A DNA stretch of 32,488 nt from Mucilaginibacter sp. L196 (GCF_009765905.1 NZ_LMUO01000012.1:1-32488), one strand, 5' to 3'. Shown: positions 16,226 to 25,379, counted from the first letter of the stretch. Numbers and translations: made by a program. Notes: a model not told the origin generated them from the sequence alone.

Positions 16226-17740
16226 ATGAAAGCAAAAAATATTTCAATGTATATATTGGCCATCCTGGTCCTGATAGGTGCGGGATGCAAAAAGATACTG
16301 AATCAACCAGTATTAGGTCAATACACCCCAACTAACTTTTTCACAAACGATGCAAATGCTACGCTTGCTATAAATGCCGCTTATGTCCCGCTTACTTTTA
16401 CCAACAGTTCACCAAATAATTTGATATGGGTGTTAGGCGATGTTGCTTCGGATGATGCAATTAAAGGTGGTAATGCAGGTGACCAGTCTGATTTTACCTT
16501 AATTAACCAATTTAATATCTTGCCAACAAACTCGGCAGTGCAGGATGTTTGGTCGCAATATTATAACGGGATTTTTGCCTGTAATGTAGTTGTCGATGGA
16601 TTGGCTGGCAATAAAGCTGTGTCCGCACCGGTGCAACAGCAGGTATTAGGTCAGGCAGAGTTTATACGAGCCTACTGCTATTTTATTTTGACTAATTGCT
16701 ATGGTGCTATCCCCTTACACCTGCATGTGGAAACACCTGCACAAGCGCAGAAGCCCCGCTCATCACAAGCCTTGGTTTATGCACAAATAGAGGCAGACTG
16801 CACAGCAGCTGCCGCTGCGTTACCAACCAGCTGGACTGGGGCTGATCTTGGTCGTGCTACTAAAGGGGCTGCATTGGCTTTGCTTGCCAAAACTTACCTG
16901 TTTGAGGGTAAATGGGCTTTGGCGGCGTCTACCGCACAAGCGGTTGATGCTCTAGGGATTTACAGCTTATTACCTATTTTTTCTCAAAACTTTCAGGCGG
17001 CTACAAAAAACAATGCCGAAGGTATATTTTCCATTCAGCATCAAAGTGGTTTAACGCCATCTCAGGGTAATAATTTAAACCAATGGTTTGCACCACGCAC
17101 TTTAGGTGGGTATGGGTTCTTTTATCCTACTCAAAGTTTGGTTAATAATTTCGAGGTTGATAATGGGGTAGCCGATCCTCGTTTGAACTATACCGTTGCC
17201 CAAGCCGGACAGCCTTATTTTGATAGTGCATTCGATCCTACATGGACTACTACAGGCTATTTAAGCAAAAAACATTGCCAGCCTTTATCTGAAATACCTG
17301 CTAGCATTAAGGGCGACGGTAATTTGAACTATCAGGCAATTCGCTTTTCGGAGGTGTTATTAATTGAGGCTGAGGGTTTAAACGAAAGTGGTAACAGCGC
17401 AGGGGCATTAGTTCCGCTTAATCGCGTTCGTGAAAGGGCACGAAATAGCTATAAATACGATAGCACTTTGCCAGGATACCCTGTAGTGCCAGCTAGTTTA
17501 TTGCCTGATATTACGTCAACAGATCAATCTACAGTACGCAATGCTATACGTGTAGAAAGGCGTTCGGAATTGGCATTAGAGTTTCATAGGTTTTTTGATA
17601 TTATTCGTTATGGACAGGCTTACGCTAATGCTGCTTTGCAGCCTAATGCCCCTAACTTTAATTATACGGCTAATCAGTTTTTCCCGATACCAGAAAGTGA
17701 AATTGAAACTAACCCAAATATTGGGACGACAATTAAATAG
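16226..17740 (+). CDS. susD: SusD-family glycan-binding lipoprotein
   Basis: The protein has 504 residues with a lipoprotein signal ending LIGAGC (lipidated Cys21), so it is anchored at the outer-membrane surface. Typical RagB/SusD features: ILNQPVLGQYTPTNFFT near the N-terminus, helical repeat segments (AEFIRAYCYFILTNCYGAIPL, GAALALLAKTYLFEGKWALA), and the C-terminal RVRERARNSY, ERRSELALEFHRFFDIIRYG and FFPIPESEIETNPN. It forms the lid of the SusC transporter and binds the substrate. Translation starts at TATAGAAAAATG, the same context as the next gene, with no Shine-Dalgarno. Confidence 0.95.
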   Translation: MKAKNISMYILAILVLIGAGCKKILNQPVLGQYTPTNFFTNDANATLAINAAYVPLTFTNSSPNNLIWVLGDVASDDAIKGGNAGDQSDFTLINQFNILPTNSAVQDVWSQYYNGIFACNVVVDGLAGNKAVSAPVQQQVLGQAEFIRAYCYFILTNCYGAIPLHLHVETPAQAQKPRSSQALVYAQIEADCTAAAAALPTSWTGADLGRATKGAALALLAKTYLFEGKWALAASTAQAVDALGIYSLLPIFSQNFQAATKNNAEGIFSIQHQSGLTPSQGNNLNQWFAPRTLGGYGFFYPTQSLVNNFEVDNGVADPRLNYTVAQAGQPYFDSAFDPTWTTTGYLSKKHCQPLSEIPASIKGDGNLNYQAIRFSEVLLIEAEGLNESGNSAGALVPLNRVRERARNSYKYDSTLPGYPVVPASLLPDITSTDQSTVRNAIRVERRSELALEFHRFFDIIRYGQAYANAALQPNAPNFNYTANQFFPIPESEIETNPNIGTTIK

Positions 17741-17758
17741 TTTTTTAAATATAGAAAA

Positions 17759-18820
17759 ATGAAAAAACAGAAAAGGTCAATAACAGCGATCATCCTGATG
17801 ATAGTTGCTGTTGTAACGGTGTTTCAATCGTGTAATAAAAACAATACTGCTGTTATCCCTGGTAATCCCGCTGGATTAACTGCTGCCATTGATTCGGCCA
17901 CAGCGGTATATAGCAGTACGGTTGCTGGTCATCAGGCTGGTGAATACGATTCGACACAAAGAGTGTTACTTAATAAGACAATAATTTTGGCAAAAGGTGT
18001 TGCAACAGGAAGTTTTACCCAGCAACAGTTTAATAATACAATAAGCAACCTTTACCGGGCTCTGGCTGCTTACCAAAGTTCAGTAGTGGTGGATGTATCA
18101 CCGTTAAATTTGGTTGCCGAATGGAAGTTTGACGGAAATGCTAATGATGCATCAGGAAATGGGCATAATGGTATCTTGAAAACCGGATATATTGGTTCGA
18201 GTGCTGCTACTGCTGTAGATGGCGGTACATTACCAACCTTAGTACCCGATCGTTTTGGCCGGGCTAATATGGCGTATCATTTTACCAATGGTGCTACTGT
18301 TGATGTTCCGTTTAGTCCTGCGTTTAACCCGCAAAGCTTCACTATTAGTTTATGGTTGAGCAGAGACGGCACAAATGGCAATAATTATATGGTTTCGTTT
18401 GACCGATGGAATGGGTATAAATTCCAATTGCAAAGTGGTAATTTACTATTTTTAACTGTTAATACTACAGTGAGCGATCATGACCAGGATGACGGTGGCC
18501 CTTCTATTACTAATCCAAATGTATGGACCCAGGTTGCTGTTTCATACGACGCCGGTACAGAAAAATTTTATATCAACGGAAATTTGGTAAGTACAGAAAC
18601 ATTTACAGCTGGCAGCCTTATCCCTGTACCTTCTACAGTTGATTTCACAATCGGTAATGAGTTGTTAGAAAGTGATTATAGCCTTACCAATTCAAACAGC
18701 CCTAATTATTTTTATGGAGGCGATTATTTCATAGGTTCATTAAGTAACATTCGTTTTTATAATGTGGCGTTAAGCGACCAGGACGTGCATTCTATTTGGT
18801 CAATTGAAAGTGCACCATGA
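17759..18820 (+). CDS. LamG/concanavalin-like surface glycan-binding lipoprotein
   Basis: The protein has 353 residues with a lipoprotein signal ending VFQSC (Cys25). Residues about 38-112 form a helical FIVAR-like spacer (AVYSSTVAGHQAGEYDS, NLYRALAAYQ). Residues about 117-350 are a concanavalin-like LamG_3 domain: LVAEWKFDGNANDASGNGHN, FTISLWLSRDG, WTQVAVSYDAGTEKFYINGN, GSLSNIRFYNVALSDQDV. It occupies the place after SusD where surface glycan-binding proteins (SusE/F type) are usually encoded, 18 nt downstream with an identical start context. Binding rather than catalysis is the likely role; LamG domains are not themselves proof of a carbohydrate ligand. A terminator follows at 18969. Confidence 0.82.
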   Translation: MKKQKRSITAIILMIVAVVTVFQSCNKNNTAVIPGNPAGLTAAIDSATAVYSSTVAGHQAGEYDSTQRVLLNKTIILAKGVATGSFTQQQFNNTISNLYRALAAYQSSVVVDVSPLNLVAEWKFDGNANDASGNGHNGILKTGYIGSSAATAVDGGTLPTLVPDRFGRANMAYHFTNGATVDVPFSPAFNPQSFTISLWLSRDGTNGNNYMVSFDRWNGYKFQLQSGNLLFLTVNTTVSDHDQDDGGPSITNPNVWTQVAVSYDAGTEKFYINGNLVSTETFTAGSLIPVPSTVDFTIGNELLESDYSLTNSNSPNYFYGGDYFIGSLSNIRFYNVALSDQDVHSIWSIESAP

Positions 18821-18968
18821 TAAACATCGCGATTGATGTATTCAGCAGGCGTATGCTTCATTTTATGTTTACCAAAAAATAAAATCGTAAGCGATTGCGT
18901 AGTACAATATCAATCAGAGAAATGATGCAAAGCGAAAATCAGTAAATTTTATTGATTATTAGCTTGTT

Positions 18969-18995
18969 AAAGAGGCACCCTAGTGGTGCTTCTTT
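18969..18995 (+). terminator. terminator of the SusC/SusD/LamG operon
   Basis: AAAGAGGCACC and GGTGCTTCTTT pair over 11 positions (one G-U) with a 5-nt loop, followed by AATAAAATCATTTTTATA. It lies 149 nt after the LamG gene stop. Confidence 0.72.
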
Positions 18996-19111
18996 AATAA
19001 AATCATTTTTATATTTATAGGGTTAATTTCGACTTGGCTGTAATAAACGTGTCCAATTATACGATTTGAGTGGCAAATTAGTGTATTCAACTACAATAAT
19101 CTAATCCAGCG

Positions 19112-19196
19112 ATGTTGTGCAACGGCCACATTTTGTGATAATCATCCTGCCATTCATTATGGCAGAATGATTAAAATGTCAAATCAAGCACAACAT
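19112..19196. repeat. 85-nt composite nested hairpin in a convergent gap
   Basis: Outer arms ATGTTGTGC (19112-19120) and GCACAACAT (19188-19196) enclose an inner imperfect stem, 19128-19153 with 19159-19179. The inner stem has ACATTTT/AAAATGT, then AATCAT/ATGATT, then CTGCCAT/ATGGCAG around the loop TCATT, with one bulge and one mismatch. The gap 18821-19350 between the convergent LamG and receptor genes holds this, the terminator above and no gene. It may be a bidirectional terminator or a small mobile palindromic element. Confidence 0.7.
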
Positions 19197-19350
19197 TCAA
19201 TTTTCATCAATTGAGACAGTTTTTCAAGCAGATCAAATTTCTTCCGAGTCGGATGACGGAAAACTGTATAACAACCATTTGAATATTGAGCCTAACCCTT
19301 TCCATATTTGAACTTTAAATTTTTTCGCAAACGAGGCTAGACCAGCTCAT

Positions 19351-21717
19351 TTACATACTCAGCCTTTCCTTTACATCATCATGGTCGCGCTCTTTAGCAG
19401 GAGTTGATTTTTTGCCGAATTTGTAAGACACACTCAAACTAACGCGCCTGCTATCGTAATAGCTGGAACCAGTCATGTGCAGTATTCCGGCATTAGTGCT
19501 TAGGTTATAGCCGCTGCCATTGAATATATCATTAACGCCAAGTTTTACATTCAATTTTTTGCCTGCAAACGCTTTGGACAAGCCTGCATTAACCATTGAG
19601 GTATGTGAAATATTATATAAACCATACACGCTTGATGAATTGTAAATGCCTGTAAGTTCTGCTTTAAAGCCCATTGGCAATGTAAATGTATTCATGGAGT
19701 TAACGTTATAGCTAAATTTCCCTTGGCTATAAGCGCTGCCACCGGCATCATTGCTGTAAAAGGAATTGTACAGCCCCACCACTGTATTATTACTGTTCCA
19801 CCATTTGGTAACAGCAACCGGTAATACAAGGCTCAGGTTATAATTCTGTTCGCGGGTAAAGTTTGCTTTTGTTATTGTCCATACTTGTGTTTGCTCATCC
19901 TGTTCAATAAAATCTGTAATAGCATCCTTAGTATAAGTATAGCCTAATGTTATTGCCAAGCTGCCGACAGCTTCAGTTAATTCAAAATCCTGACTGTATG
20001 CCGGTTTAAGTTCGGGGTTGCCTTTCTCCTGCGTATAGCGGTCAATGGGGGTAACAAAAGGTATGAGCGATACATAATTAGGACGGTTTATTTTGCTGGC
20101 ATAAGAAAAGGTAAGCTCATTGTTGGCAGAAAACTTTTCGTCAGCCATTAAGCTTGGGAACAGATCAAAATAATTTTCGTGTAACCCAGTGCTGCTTAAT
20201 GTGGCCTGCGTTTGTTCAGCGCGTAGTCCCGCCTGTAATTTCAGCGTGCCCAATTGCCTGCTCAGGTCAAAATATCCAGCTGCTATATTTTCATTATAAG
20301 CCGTATTGCTCAGCTCAGGCACATTGGTAAGAGAATTAACCTGCATATCTGTTGATTTGTTGAAAGAGTTAGTATACAAATCCTTAACACCTGCTTCAAA
20401 TAGGGTATTAGTATCCAGCGGAAGTGCGTAATCGCTTTGAATGGTGGATACATTGAACAAGGTATTTGTACGTGTAACCGCTGAGTTGTATTGCACCGGA
20501 TTACTGCCACTTGCATCCACCAGCTGGCCATCCATGTCCTGCCTGCTAAGGCCGCTATAATGTACCTGGTTAAGGTCAATGTTCAATAGTTGCCCCTTGT
20601 TATCCAGCTTGTGCTGGTAAGCCAGATCATACAAAGTGAAATTGTAATTACCACCTGGCTTGCTATCAGCTGTCAATACCGAATCGAGCTGTTTACTACT
20701 GAAATAAGTAACTGCTTTTGCACGGTTGTTGGATTGTATGTACGCCCCTTCTACCGAAGCGCTAAGGGTGCTGTTTTTTGTTACCTCATAATCAAAACCC
20801 AATTTTCCGGTTTCTGTAACACCATGTGTCCAAAGCTCGGTTGGTGTTTGCAGCTGCTCGGCTTGGCTGCCTGTGTTAAGCGAGCGGTCTGTTTCTTCGT
20901 TACGGTCGCCTTCGGCATCTCTTACATTAGCGGCACCGTATACATTTACTTTACCGGTACGGTAATTAAGCAGTACGCCACCACTGTATTTGCCATAGTT
21001 GGTTCTGGCAGCGGTTAAACTTGCGGTGCCGTTCAGCCCCATACCGGTACCTTTTTTTGTAATGATATTTACGATGCCGCCCGATGCTGATGCATCATAT
21101 TTGGCGGAGGGCGTGGTGATCACCTCAATACGTGCAATATTTTCTGCAGGCATATTTTGCAGCAAGGTTACTGCTGTTTCTCCCGGCACTATCTTTCCAT
21201 TCAGCATAACCAGCACGTTTTGTTTACCTTTTATGCTGATGCTGCCGCCCGGTTGCACGTTTACCAGGGGTGTCATGCTAAGCAGTTCCATTCCGGTGTT
21301 GCCTATAGCAACAATACTGTTCTCTACATTAAATATGGTTTTGTCTGCCCGGTGTTCAACCAACGGTTTAGCCACTTTAATAGTAACTTCGCTTAGGCTG
21401 GTTGCTTGTGCTGCAAGTTGAATGTTTATTGTTTGATCAGCGCCCGTCACGGCTATATTCATAGTCTTTTTTACATAACCCATCATTTGCACGGCCAGTA
21501 AGTATTTTCCTGCTTTTGCTTTTTCAAATCTAAAGCCGCCGTTATCGCTGGCCAATGTGCCTTTTACCTGCACTGAGTCGGGTGTGGTTAATAAGCTTAT
21601 GGTTGAATAGGATAATGGCTGATGAGTTGTCGCATCGGTTATTATGCCGCTTATGTTTTGAGCAAAAAGAAAGTTACTTAGTAATAATAGTACAAAGCTG
21701 AAGAAGATTGATTTCAT
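19351..21717 (-). CDS. outer-membrane beta-barrel receptor (TonB-dependent-receptor-like)
   Basis: The protein has 788 residues from the ATG at 21717, chosen because MKSIFFSFVLLLLSNFLFAQ is a clean signal peptide (an upstream ATG would add 11 residues). Order: signal peptide, carboxypeptidase-regulatory-like domain (about 22-110: NISGIITDATTHQPLSYSTI, MGYVKKTMNIAVTG), plug domain (about 120-220: ADKTIFNVENSIVAIGNTG, VLVMLNGKI, IARIEVITTPSAKYDASASG, GIVNIITKKG), then a long C-terminal barrel of the OMP_b-brl type. No classical C-terminal aromatic ending; the tail is charged (KERDHDDVKERLSM). The ligand is unknown. It is divergent from a LytS/LytTR pair that may control it, though no direct evidence is visible. 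Confidence 0.88.
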   Translation of the reverse strand: MKSIFFSFVLLLLSNFLFAQNISGIITDATTHQPLSYSTISLLTTPDSVQVKGTLASDNGGFRFEKAKAGKYLLAVQMMGYVKKTMNIAVTGADQTINIQLAAQATSLSEVTIKVAKPLVEHRADKTIFNVENSIVAIGNTGMELLSMTPLVNVQPGGSISIKGKQNVLVMLNGKIVPGETAVTLLQNMPAENIARIEVITTPSAKYDASASGGIVNIITKKGTGMGLNGTASLTAARTNYGKYSGGVLLNYRTGKVNVYGAANVRDAEGDRNEETDRSLNTGSQAEQLQTPTELWTHGVTETGKLGFDYEVTKNSTLSASVEGAYIQSNNRAKAVTYFSSKQLDSVLTADSKPGGNYNFTLYDLAYQHKLDNKGQLLNIDLNQVHYSGLSRQDMDGQLVDASGSNPVQYNSAVTRTNTLFNVSTIQSDYALPLDTNTLFEAGVKDLYTNSFNKSTDMQVNSLTNVPELSNTAYNENIAAGYFDLSRQLGTLKLQAGLRAEQTQATLSSTGLHENYFDLFPSLMADEKFSANNELTFSYASKINRPNYVSLIPFVTPIDRYTQEKGNPELKPAYSQDFELTEAVGSLAITLGYTYTKDAITDFIEQDEQTQVWTITKANFTREQNYNLSLVLPVAVTKWWNSNNTVVGLYNSFYSNDAGGSAYSQGKFSYNVNSMNTFTLPMGFKAELTGIYNSSSVYGLYNISHTSMVNAGLSKAFAGKKLNVKLGVNDIFNGSGYNLSTNAGILHMTGSSYYDSRRVSLSVSYKFGKKSTPAKERDHDDVKERLSM

Positions 21718-21747
21718 ATGTGGGTTGTGTTGATTTATGATCCAAAA

Positions 21748-21779
21748 CAACCGTATAAATGCAGTATTAATAAATCAAA
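21748..21779 (-). promoter_or_regulatory. promoter candidate of the outer-membrane receptor gene
   Basis: On the minus strand TTTG (21776-21779), a 20-nt spacer and TACGGTTG (21748-21755) match the Bacteroidota promoter form with one change in the -7 box. It is 31 nt before the ATG at 21717. Confidence 0.55.
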
Positions 21780-21840
21780 TTGACCAATGCCCGGAATTGT
21801 CGTATCAACTTTTAAATACGGCTGACATTCACGAAAAATG

Positions 21841-21880
21841 AACTGTTCTAACTGTTTTATCAGTCAAAAACATAGTTTTG
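21841..21880 (+). promoter_or_regulatory. direct repeat and -7-like element upstream of the LytS gene
   Basis: AACTGTT occurs at 21841-21847 and 21850-21856 (period 9). TAGTTTTG at 21873-21880 matches the -7 consensus TAnnTTTG, 66 nt before the kinase ATG, but no clear -33 element sits 19-20 nt upstream. LytTR regulators bind direct repeats, so the repeat could be an autoregulatory site; weak evidence. Confidence 0.35.
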
Positions 21881-21946
21881 TCCGCACGGATATATCGTTC
21901 GTCATAAAAAATCGCTGAATGGTTGATGTTATAAACAAATTTGAAT

Positions 21947-22981
21947 ATGAAAAATAAGATCAACCAGCAGCGCCTGTACCTGCATGCTATATTTATACTG
22001 GTTATTTTGGTTAATCAGCCTATATTCTCCGAACTGTATGCCAAAAACTATCATTTCAGCTGGAAGGTCGACTACCAGCCAATACTGCTGTTGTTCTACC
22101 TGCTGATTATCGGCTGTACTTATTTTATTGCTTTTGTTTTGCTTAACCTGAAACCCGCATGGTTGCGTATTCCTGCCATGATCGGTATGCTCTTCTTGTT
22201 TCCGCTCCTACGCTGGTTTGTTAACCAGCCGCTCAGTGACTGGCTTTTCAGTAATACCGACTATCCTAAAACAACTTCGTTTGGCTATATATATCACGAT
22301 AACCTGATCTACTCCTTTATTGTGCTACTGCTTGGACTGTTCCTGAAGTTTATGGACGACTGGTTCATTCATGAACGAATTAGATCGGCGCTCGAAAAAC
22401 AGAACCTGCGCCTGGAACTGGATTTCTTAAAATCACAGGTAAACCCGCATTTTCTTTTTAACACCTTAAATAATATTCAATCATTCATAGTTCAGGATAA
22501 TAAGCCGAAATCTATCGAACTGATTGGCCGGCTATCTGACTTTATGCGCTTCGCCTTATACGAATGCGATGAAGAATATATTGATCTGGACAAAGAGATC
22601 AGCATGCTTAAGGATTATGTGGAACTGGAACGGGTGCGTTGCGATGACCGGGTTAGCATTAGCTTTGTGGCCACCGGTAATTTTGATGATTATAGTATAC
22701 CGCCATTACTGCTGATGCCCTTTGTTGAGAACGCTTTTAAACACGGTGCAGATAACCAGCTCGACGAAAGCTGGATCAATATCATGATCAGCCTGAAGGA
22801 TAATAAGCTACAATTAAAGGTAGCCAACAATTTTGTTCCTGATGAGGGGAGCGAAAGGCCGGGTGGTATAGGTTTGCAGAATGTAAGCAAACGCCTGTTA
22901 CACTATTTCCCGGGTAAACACAGCTTGCATGCCGCAGCAAAAGATTATATTTTTGAAGCCGATCTATCCATCAACTTATGA
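21947..22981 (+). CDS. LytS/YehU-type sensor histidine kinase
   Basis: The protein has 344 residues from the ATG at 21947 (a TTG two codons upstream is less likely). Four hydrophobic segments in the first ~135 residues form the membrane sensor domain. A linker helix (about 141-165, RIRSALEKQNLRLELDFLK) leads to the His_kinase (PF06580-type) core. The H-box is QVNPHFLFNTLNNIQSFI with the phosphorylatable His168, and the ATP-binding part has LLLMPFVENAFKHG (N-box) and PGGIGLQNVSKRL (G-box). It phosphorylates the response regulator whose start overlaps its stop (ATGA). The signal is unknown. Confidence 0.92.
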   Translation: MKNKINQQRLYLHAIFILVILVNQPIFSELYAKNYHFSWKVDYQPILLLFYLLIIGCTYFIAFVLLNLKPAWLRIPAMIGMLFLFPLLRWFVNQPLSDWLFSNTDYPKTTSFGYIYHDNLIYSFIVLLLGLFLKFMDDWFIHERIRSALEKQNLRLELDFLKSQVNPHFLFNTLNNIQSFIVQDNKPKSIELIGRLSDFMRFALYECDEEYIDLDKEISMLKDYVELERVRCDDRVSISFVATGNFDDYSIPPLLLMPFVENAFKHGADNQLDESWINIMISLKDNKLQLKVANNFVPDEGSERPGGIGLQNVSKRLLHYFPGKHSLHAAAKDYIFEADLSINL

Positions 22982-23679
22982 AAATAATTAACTGTATCAT
23001 CGTCGATGACGAACCCCAGGCGCGTAAGCTGATGGAAACTTTTGTTTCCCAGTTAGGCAGCTGGAAAATTCTGCGCGTTTGCAGTAACGCCATTGAAGCA
23101 TTTGAGGCCTTACAATCGCTGCCGGTGGACGTCGTTTTTCTGGATATTAAAATGCCGACCATTACCGGGATCGATTTTCTTAAGTCATTAAAAAATCCGC
23201 CGCTGGTGATATTTACTACGGCTTATAATAAATATGCTATGGAAGGCTACGAACTAAATGTGGTTGATTATCTGTTGAAACCGATCTCTATGCACCGGTT
23301 GCTACAGGCTGCTGAAAAAGTAGGGGAAAGATTAAAAAACAAAGCAGAAGCGCCACAAACAGCGGCTGAAACCAGCTATATGTTTGTTAAACATGATAAT
23401 AAGCTGGTAAAAGTGACTTTTTCGGATATATTATATATTGAAGGTATGCAAAACTTTGTGCGTATACATACTGAAACAAAGCAATATCTGATAACCCATA
23501 CCATGAAAGCGATGGAGGAGATTTTACCAAAAATATTTTTCCGTGTGCACAAGTCTTACATCGTTAACCTGGAAGTGATCACAGCTGTTTTTGGAAACAC
23601 CATTGAAATAGGCAAAATAGAAATAGCCATCGGCAGCAATTACAGGGTACAATTTATGCGAAAAATAGAAGGTCAATGA
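22978..23679 (+). CDS. LytTR-family response regulator
   Basis: The protein has 233 residues. The receiver domain (1-115) has the acidic pair at Asp10-Asp11, phosphoacceptor Asp56 in VVFLDIKMP, the Thr switch in VIFTTAYNKYA and Lys101 in DYLLKPIS. The C-terminal LytTR DNA-binding domain (about 130-230) has MFVKHDNKLVKV, DILYIEGMQNFVRIHT, FFRVHKSYIVNL and the ending YRVQFMRKIEG. It overlaps the kinase gene by 4 nt and is translationally coupled to it. Probable targets include the divergent receptor gene or the kinase promoter region; not shown by sequence. Confidence 0.93.
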   Translation: MKIINCIIVDDEPQARKLMETFVSQLGSWKILRVCSNAIEAFEALQSLPVDVVFLDIKMPTITGIDFLKSLKNPPLVIFTTAYNKYAMEGYELNVVDYLLKPISMHRLLQAAEKVGERLKNKAEAPQTAAETSYMFVKHDNKLVKVTFSDILYIEGMQNFVRIHTETKQYLITHTMKAMEEILPKIFFRVHKSYIVNLEVITAVFGNTIEIGKIEIAIGSNYRVQFMRKIEGQ

Positions 23680-23718
23680 AAGCGATGTTCATTACGAAAT
23701 TTACAGCAATGTTTATCT

Positions 23719-23757
23719 GATAAGACGCTTGGACAGCACTTGCCCTGCTTTCTTATC
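23719..23757. repeat. 7-bp inverted repeat after the response regulator gene
   Basis: GATAAGA (23719-23725) and TCTTATC (23751-23757) flank 25 nt. It lies in the 264-nt convergent gap 23680-23943, which holds no supported gene. No T-run follows on either strand. Confidence 0.3.
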
Positions 23758-23943
23758 CCATTACTACTTCCCCGATACATACAGCGCTTACCATTTGACT
23801 ATCAACAACTTACAATACTTTAGTTACAAATCAGTAACAATTTTTCAACCTATTTTTAGGTCAATTTGCATTAACAGGAATGTGGAAAACCCTTTACGGG
23901 CTAACGAAAAAACAATCAATTTCCAAATGAAAACTTGCCTTCC

Positions 23944-24557
23944 CTACTTATTTTGTTTGAGGCTATTTAAGGCCTCATTAATATAAACCAGACCCTTTTC
24001 TGAACAATTTAAACTGAGCGTAAACTGATGTCCATGGCTATCCATTTTCAATAACGATTTTCTCAATATATTGATCACTTTTTCGGGCGAATGTTTGGGG
24101 TAGAAATCTTCATATTGAAATTCAAGAAACACTAAACAGAGTGCGTTTTCTATCGTTTGCACATCAGCATCAATCTTTAGCTTTTGTTTTAGTAGAATTT
24201 GCCTTACACGAGCAATTTGCTCATCATCATATCCTACCTCTTTCATAATTGATGATGCTTTTTCGGCATGAAACAATGCAAGGTCTTTGCGCTATTTTAA
24301 ATAGGCTTCCCTCTTTAAATAGGCTTCCCTCCCATCGGGATAAGTTTCGCGCGGGATTTCCCATCTACCGATATGCTGGCTACGCGATGCTAATAGCAAC
24401 TCTTCATCCGCATTCGGATCTAATTTCAGCACCCACTCGTATAGTTTTAGCGCTAAAAATATTCCTGCGGATAAGAAAAATCGCCCCATGTAAATACATA
24501 GGGGTCTTTCTCGTTATAATTATCAAACGCGTTAAATGCCTGGGCTAACTTGGTCAT
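23944..24557 (-). pseudogene. broken DUF4202-family gene (frameshift, nonsense codon, 18-bp duplication)
   Basis: Read across three lesions, the minus strand encodes a full DUF4202 protein of about 198 residues. It starts MTKLAQAFNAFDNYNEKDP (ATG at 24557), continues WGDFSYPQEYF, then LALKLYEWVLKLDP, ASRSQHIGRWEIPRETYPDG, FHAEKASSIMKEVGYDDEQI and ENALCLVFLEFQYEDF, and ends at 23944. The lesions are as follows. (a) A run of five T (24455-24459 on the plus strand as A5) where six are needed puts the reading into a TAG. (b) REAYLK is duplicated in tandem. (c) A TAG at 24292-24294 stands where family members have a Trp (TGG). DUF4202 has His-rich, HD-like character but no established biochemical role that I can state. 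It ends the nitrate block and may belong to it by position. Confidence 0.8.
24296..24331. repeat. 18-bp perfect tandem duplication inside the DUF4202 remnant
   Basis: TTTAAATAGGCTTCCCTC occurs twice head to tail (24296-24313 and 24314-24331). On the minus strand each copy encodes REAYLK in frame. Confidence 0.9.
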
Positions 24558-24636
24558 AACTGAAACTTATTTTCAGCAATAAAAATATGAATTAATCACG
24601 TTTAATGGCCTGGCGTTAATTAACAATTTGCAATCG

Positions 24637-25266
24637 TTAATTAAATGTAAATCCAATTTGCATGTTTAAGCCTAATGATGCTGCTTCGCTATTGCCAAAT
24701 CGTGTTGGGAGCGATAAGGCTACAAAATAATTAACATCCTTTGTGCGTGCATAAACCTGGTTAAATACCGGTGTAAACCCATACCTGCCATTTGTGTCAA
24801 ATGCCAGGCGGGAAATAAAAGTAAACCCATGCTCAAAACGGAACATTGTACCAGGGTCGAATAGTATATCATTCATTTTACTTGAGCCTCCGGATGCTTT
24901 AATATTGGGCGTAAATTCATAGCTAAATCCAAACTTATCGCTGTATAACACATTCACACCTACCGGGAAACCAATAGTGGTAGTGTGATTGGAAAAATTG
25001 GGATCGAATTTTCCTGTTGCCAAAGTCAATGTTTCAAGTGGAAGGATAAAACTTACATAGCCAACTACCTTTGGATAAGCAGATTTAGCTTTTGCTTTTT
25101 GATAAAGTGTTCCCTGATACTCAATTGAATCGGGAGGAACTACTTTTACCTGCGCATTTGCAAACTGCGACGTTAGTGCCCCGGCCATAATAATTATCAC
25201 CATCATAATTTTGAGGCTGATGCGGTTAATGCTTTTTCCTGAACTTGTTTGTAGATTTTTTTTCAT
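24637..25266 (-). CDS. small outer-membrane beta-barrel protein, function unknown
   Basis: The protein has 209 residues. A long N-terminal region carries a signal sequence (about 19-39, IMMVIIIMAGALTSQFANAQ) preceded by a charged stretch of 18 residues. The mature part alternates hydrophobic and polar residues as in an outer-membrane barrel (VVGYVSFILPLETL, TTTIGFPVGVNVLYSDKFGFSYEFTPNIKA, HGFTFISRLAFDTNGRYGFTPVFNQV, in shorter strands) and ends in Phe-Asn. No family name is offered. It lies 113 nt after the rubredoxin-fusion gene on the same strand. That gap has a 7-bp inverted repeat (25322-25345), so it may have its own promoter. A porin-like role for nitrate or nitrite passage is only a positional guess. 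Confidence 0.65.
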   Translation of the reverse strand: MKKNLQTSSGKSINRISLKIMMVIIIMAGALTSQFANAQVKVVPPDSIEYQGTLYQKAKAKSAYPKVVGYVSFILPLETLTLATGKFDPNFSNHTTTIGFPVGVNVLYSDKFGFSYEFTPNIKASGGSSKMNDILFDPGTMFRFEHGFTFISRLAFDTNGRYGFTPVFNQVYARTKDVNYFVALSLPTRFGNSEAASLGLNMQIGFTFN

Positions 25267-25379
25267 GTGTCTTTTTTATTAATTGATATTTAGATGATTA
25301 AGTCTTTAGTCGTATAGGCACTGTTATGCTTACAAAAACATAACAAATAATTAAATAGCGATATGTAATGATTGATAAC

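Noticed and set aside
20590..21421. Long plus-strand open frames (up to 142 codons) opposite the outer-membrane receptor
   Set aside because: Shadows of the minus-strand receptor gene, whose conserved domains are beyond doubt.
23729..23986. 85-codon plus-strand open frame after the response regulator
   Set aside because: No family features, and it runs into the DUF4202 remnant on the opposite strand; unlikely to be coding.
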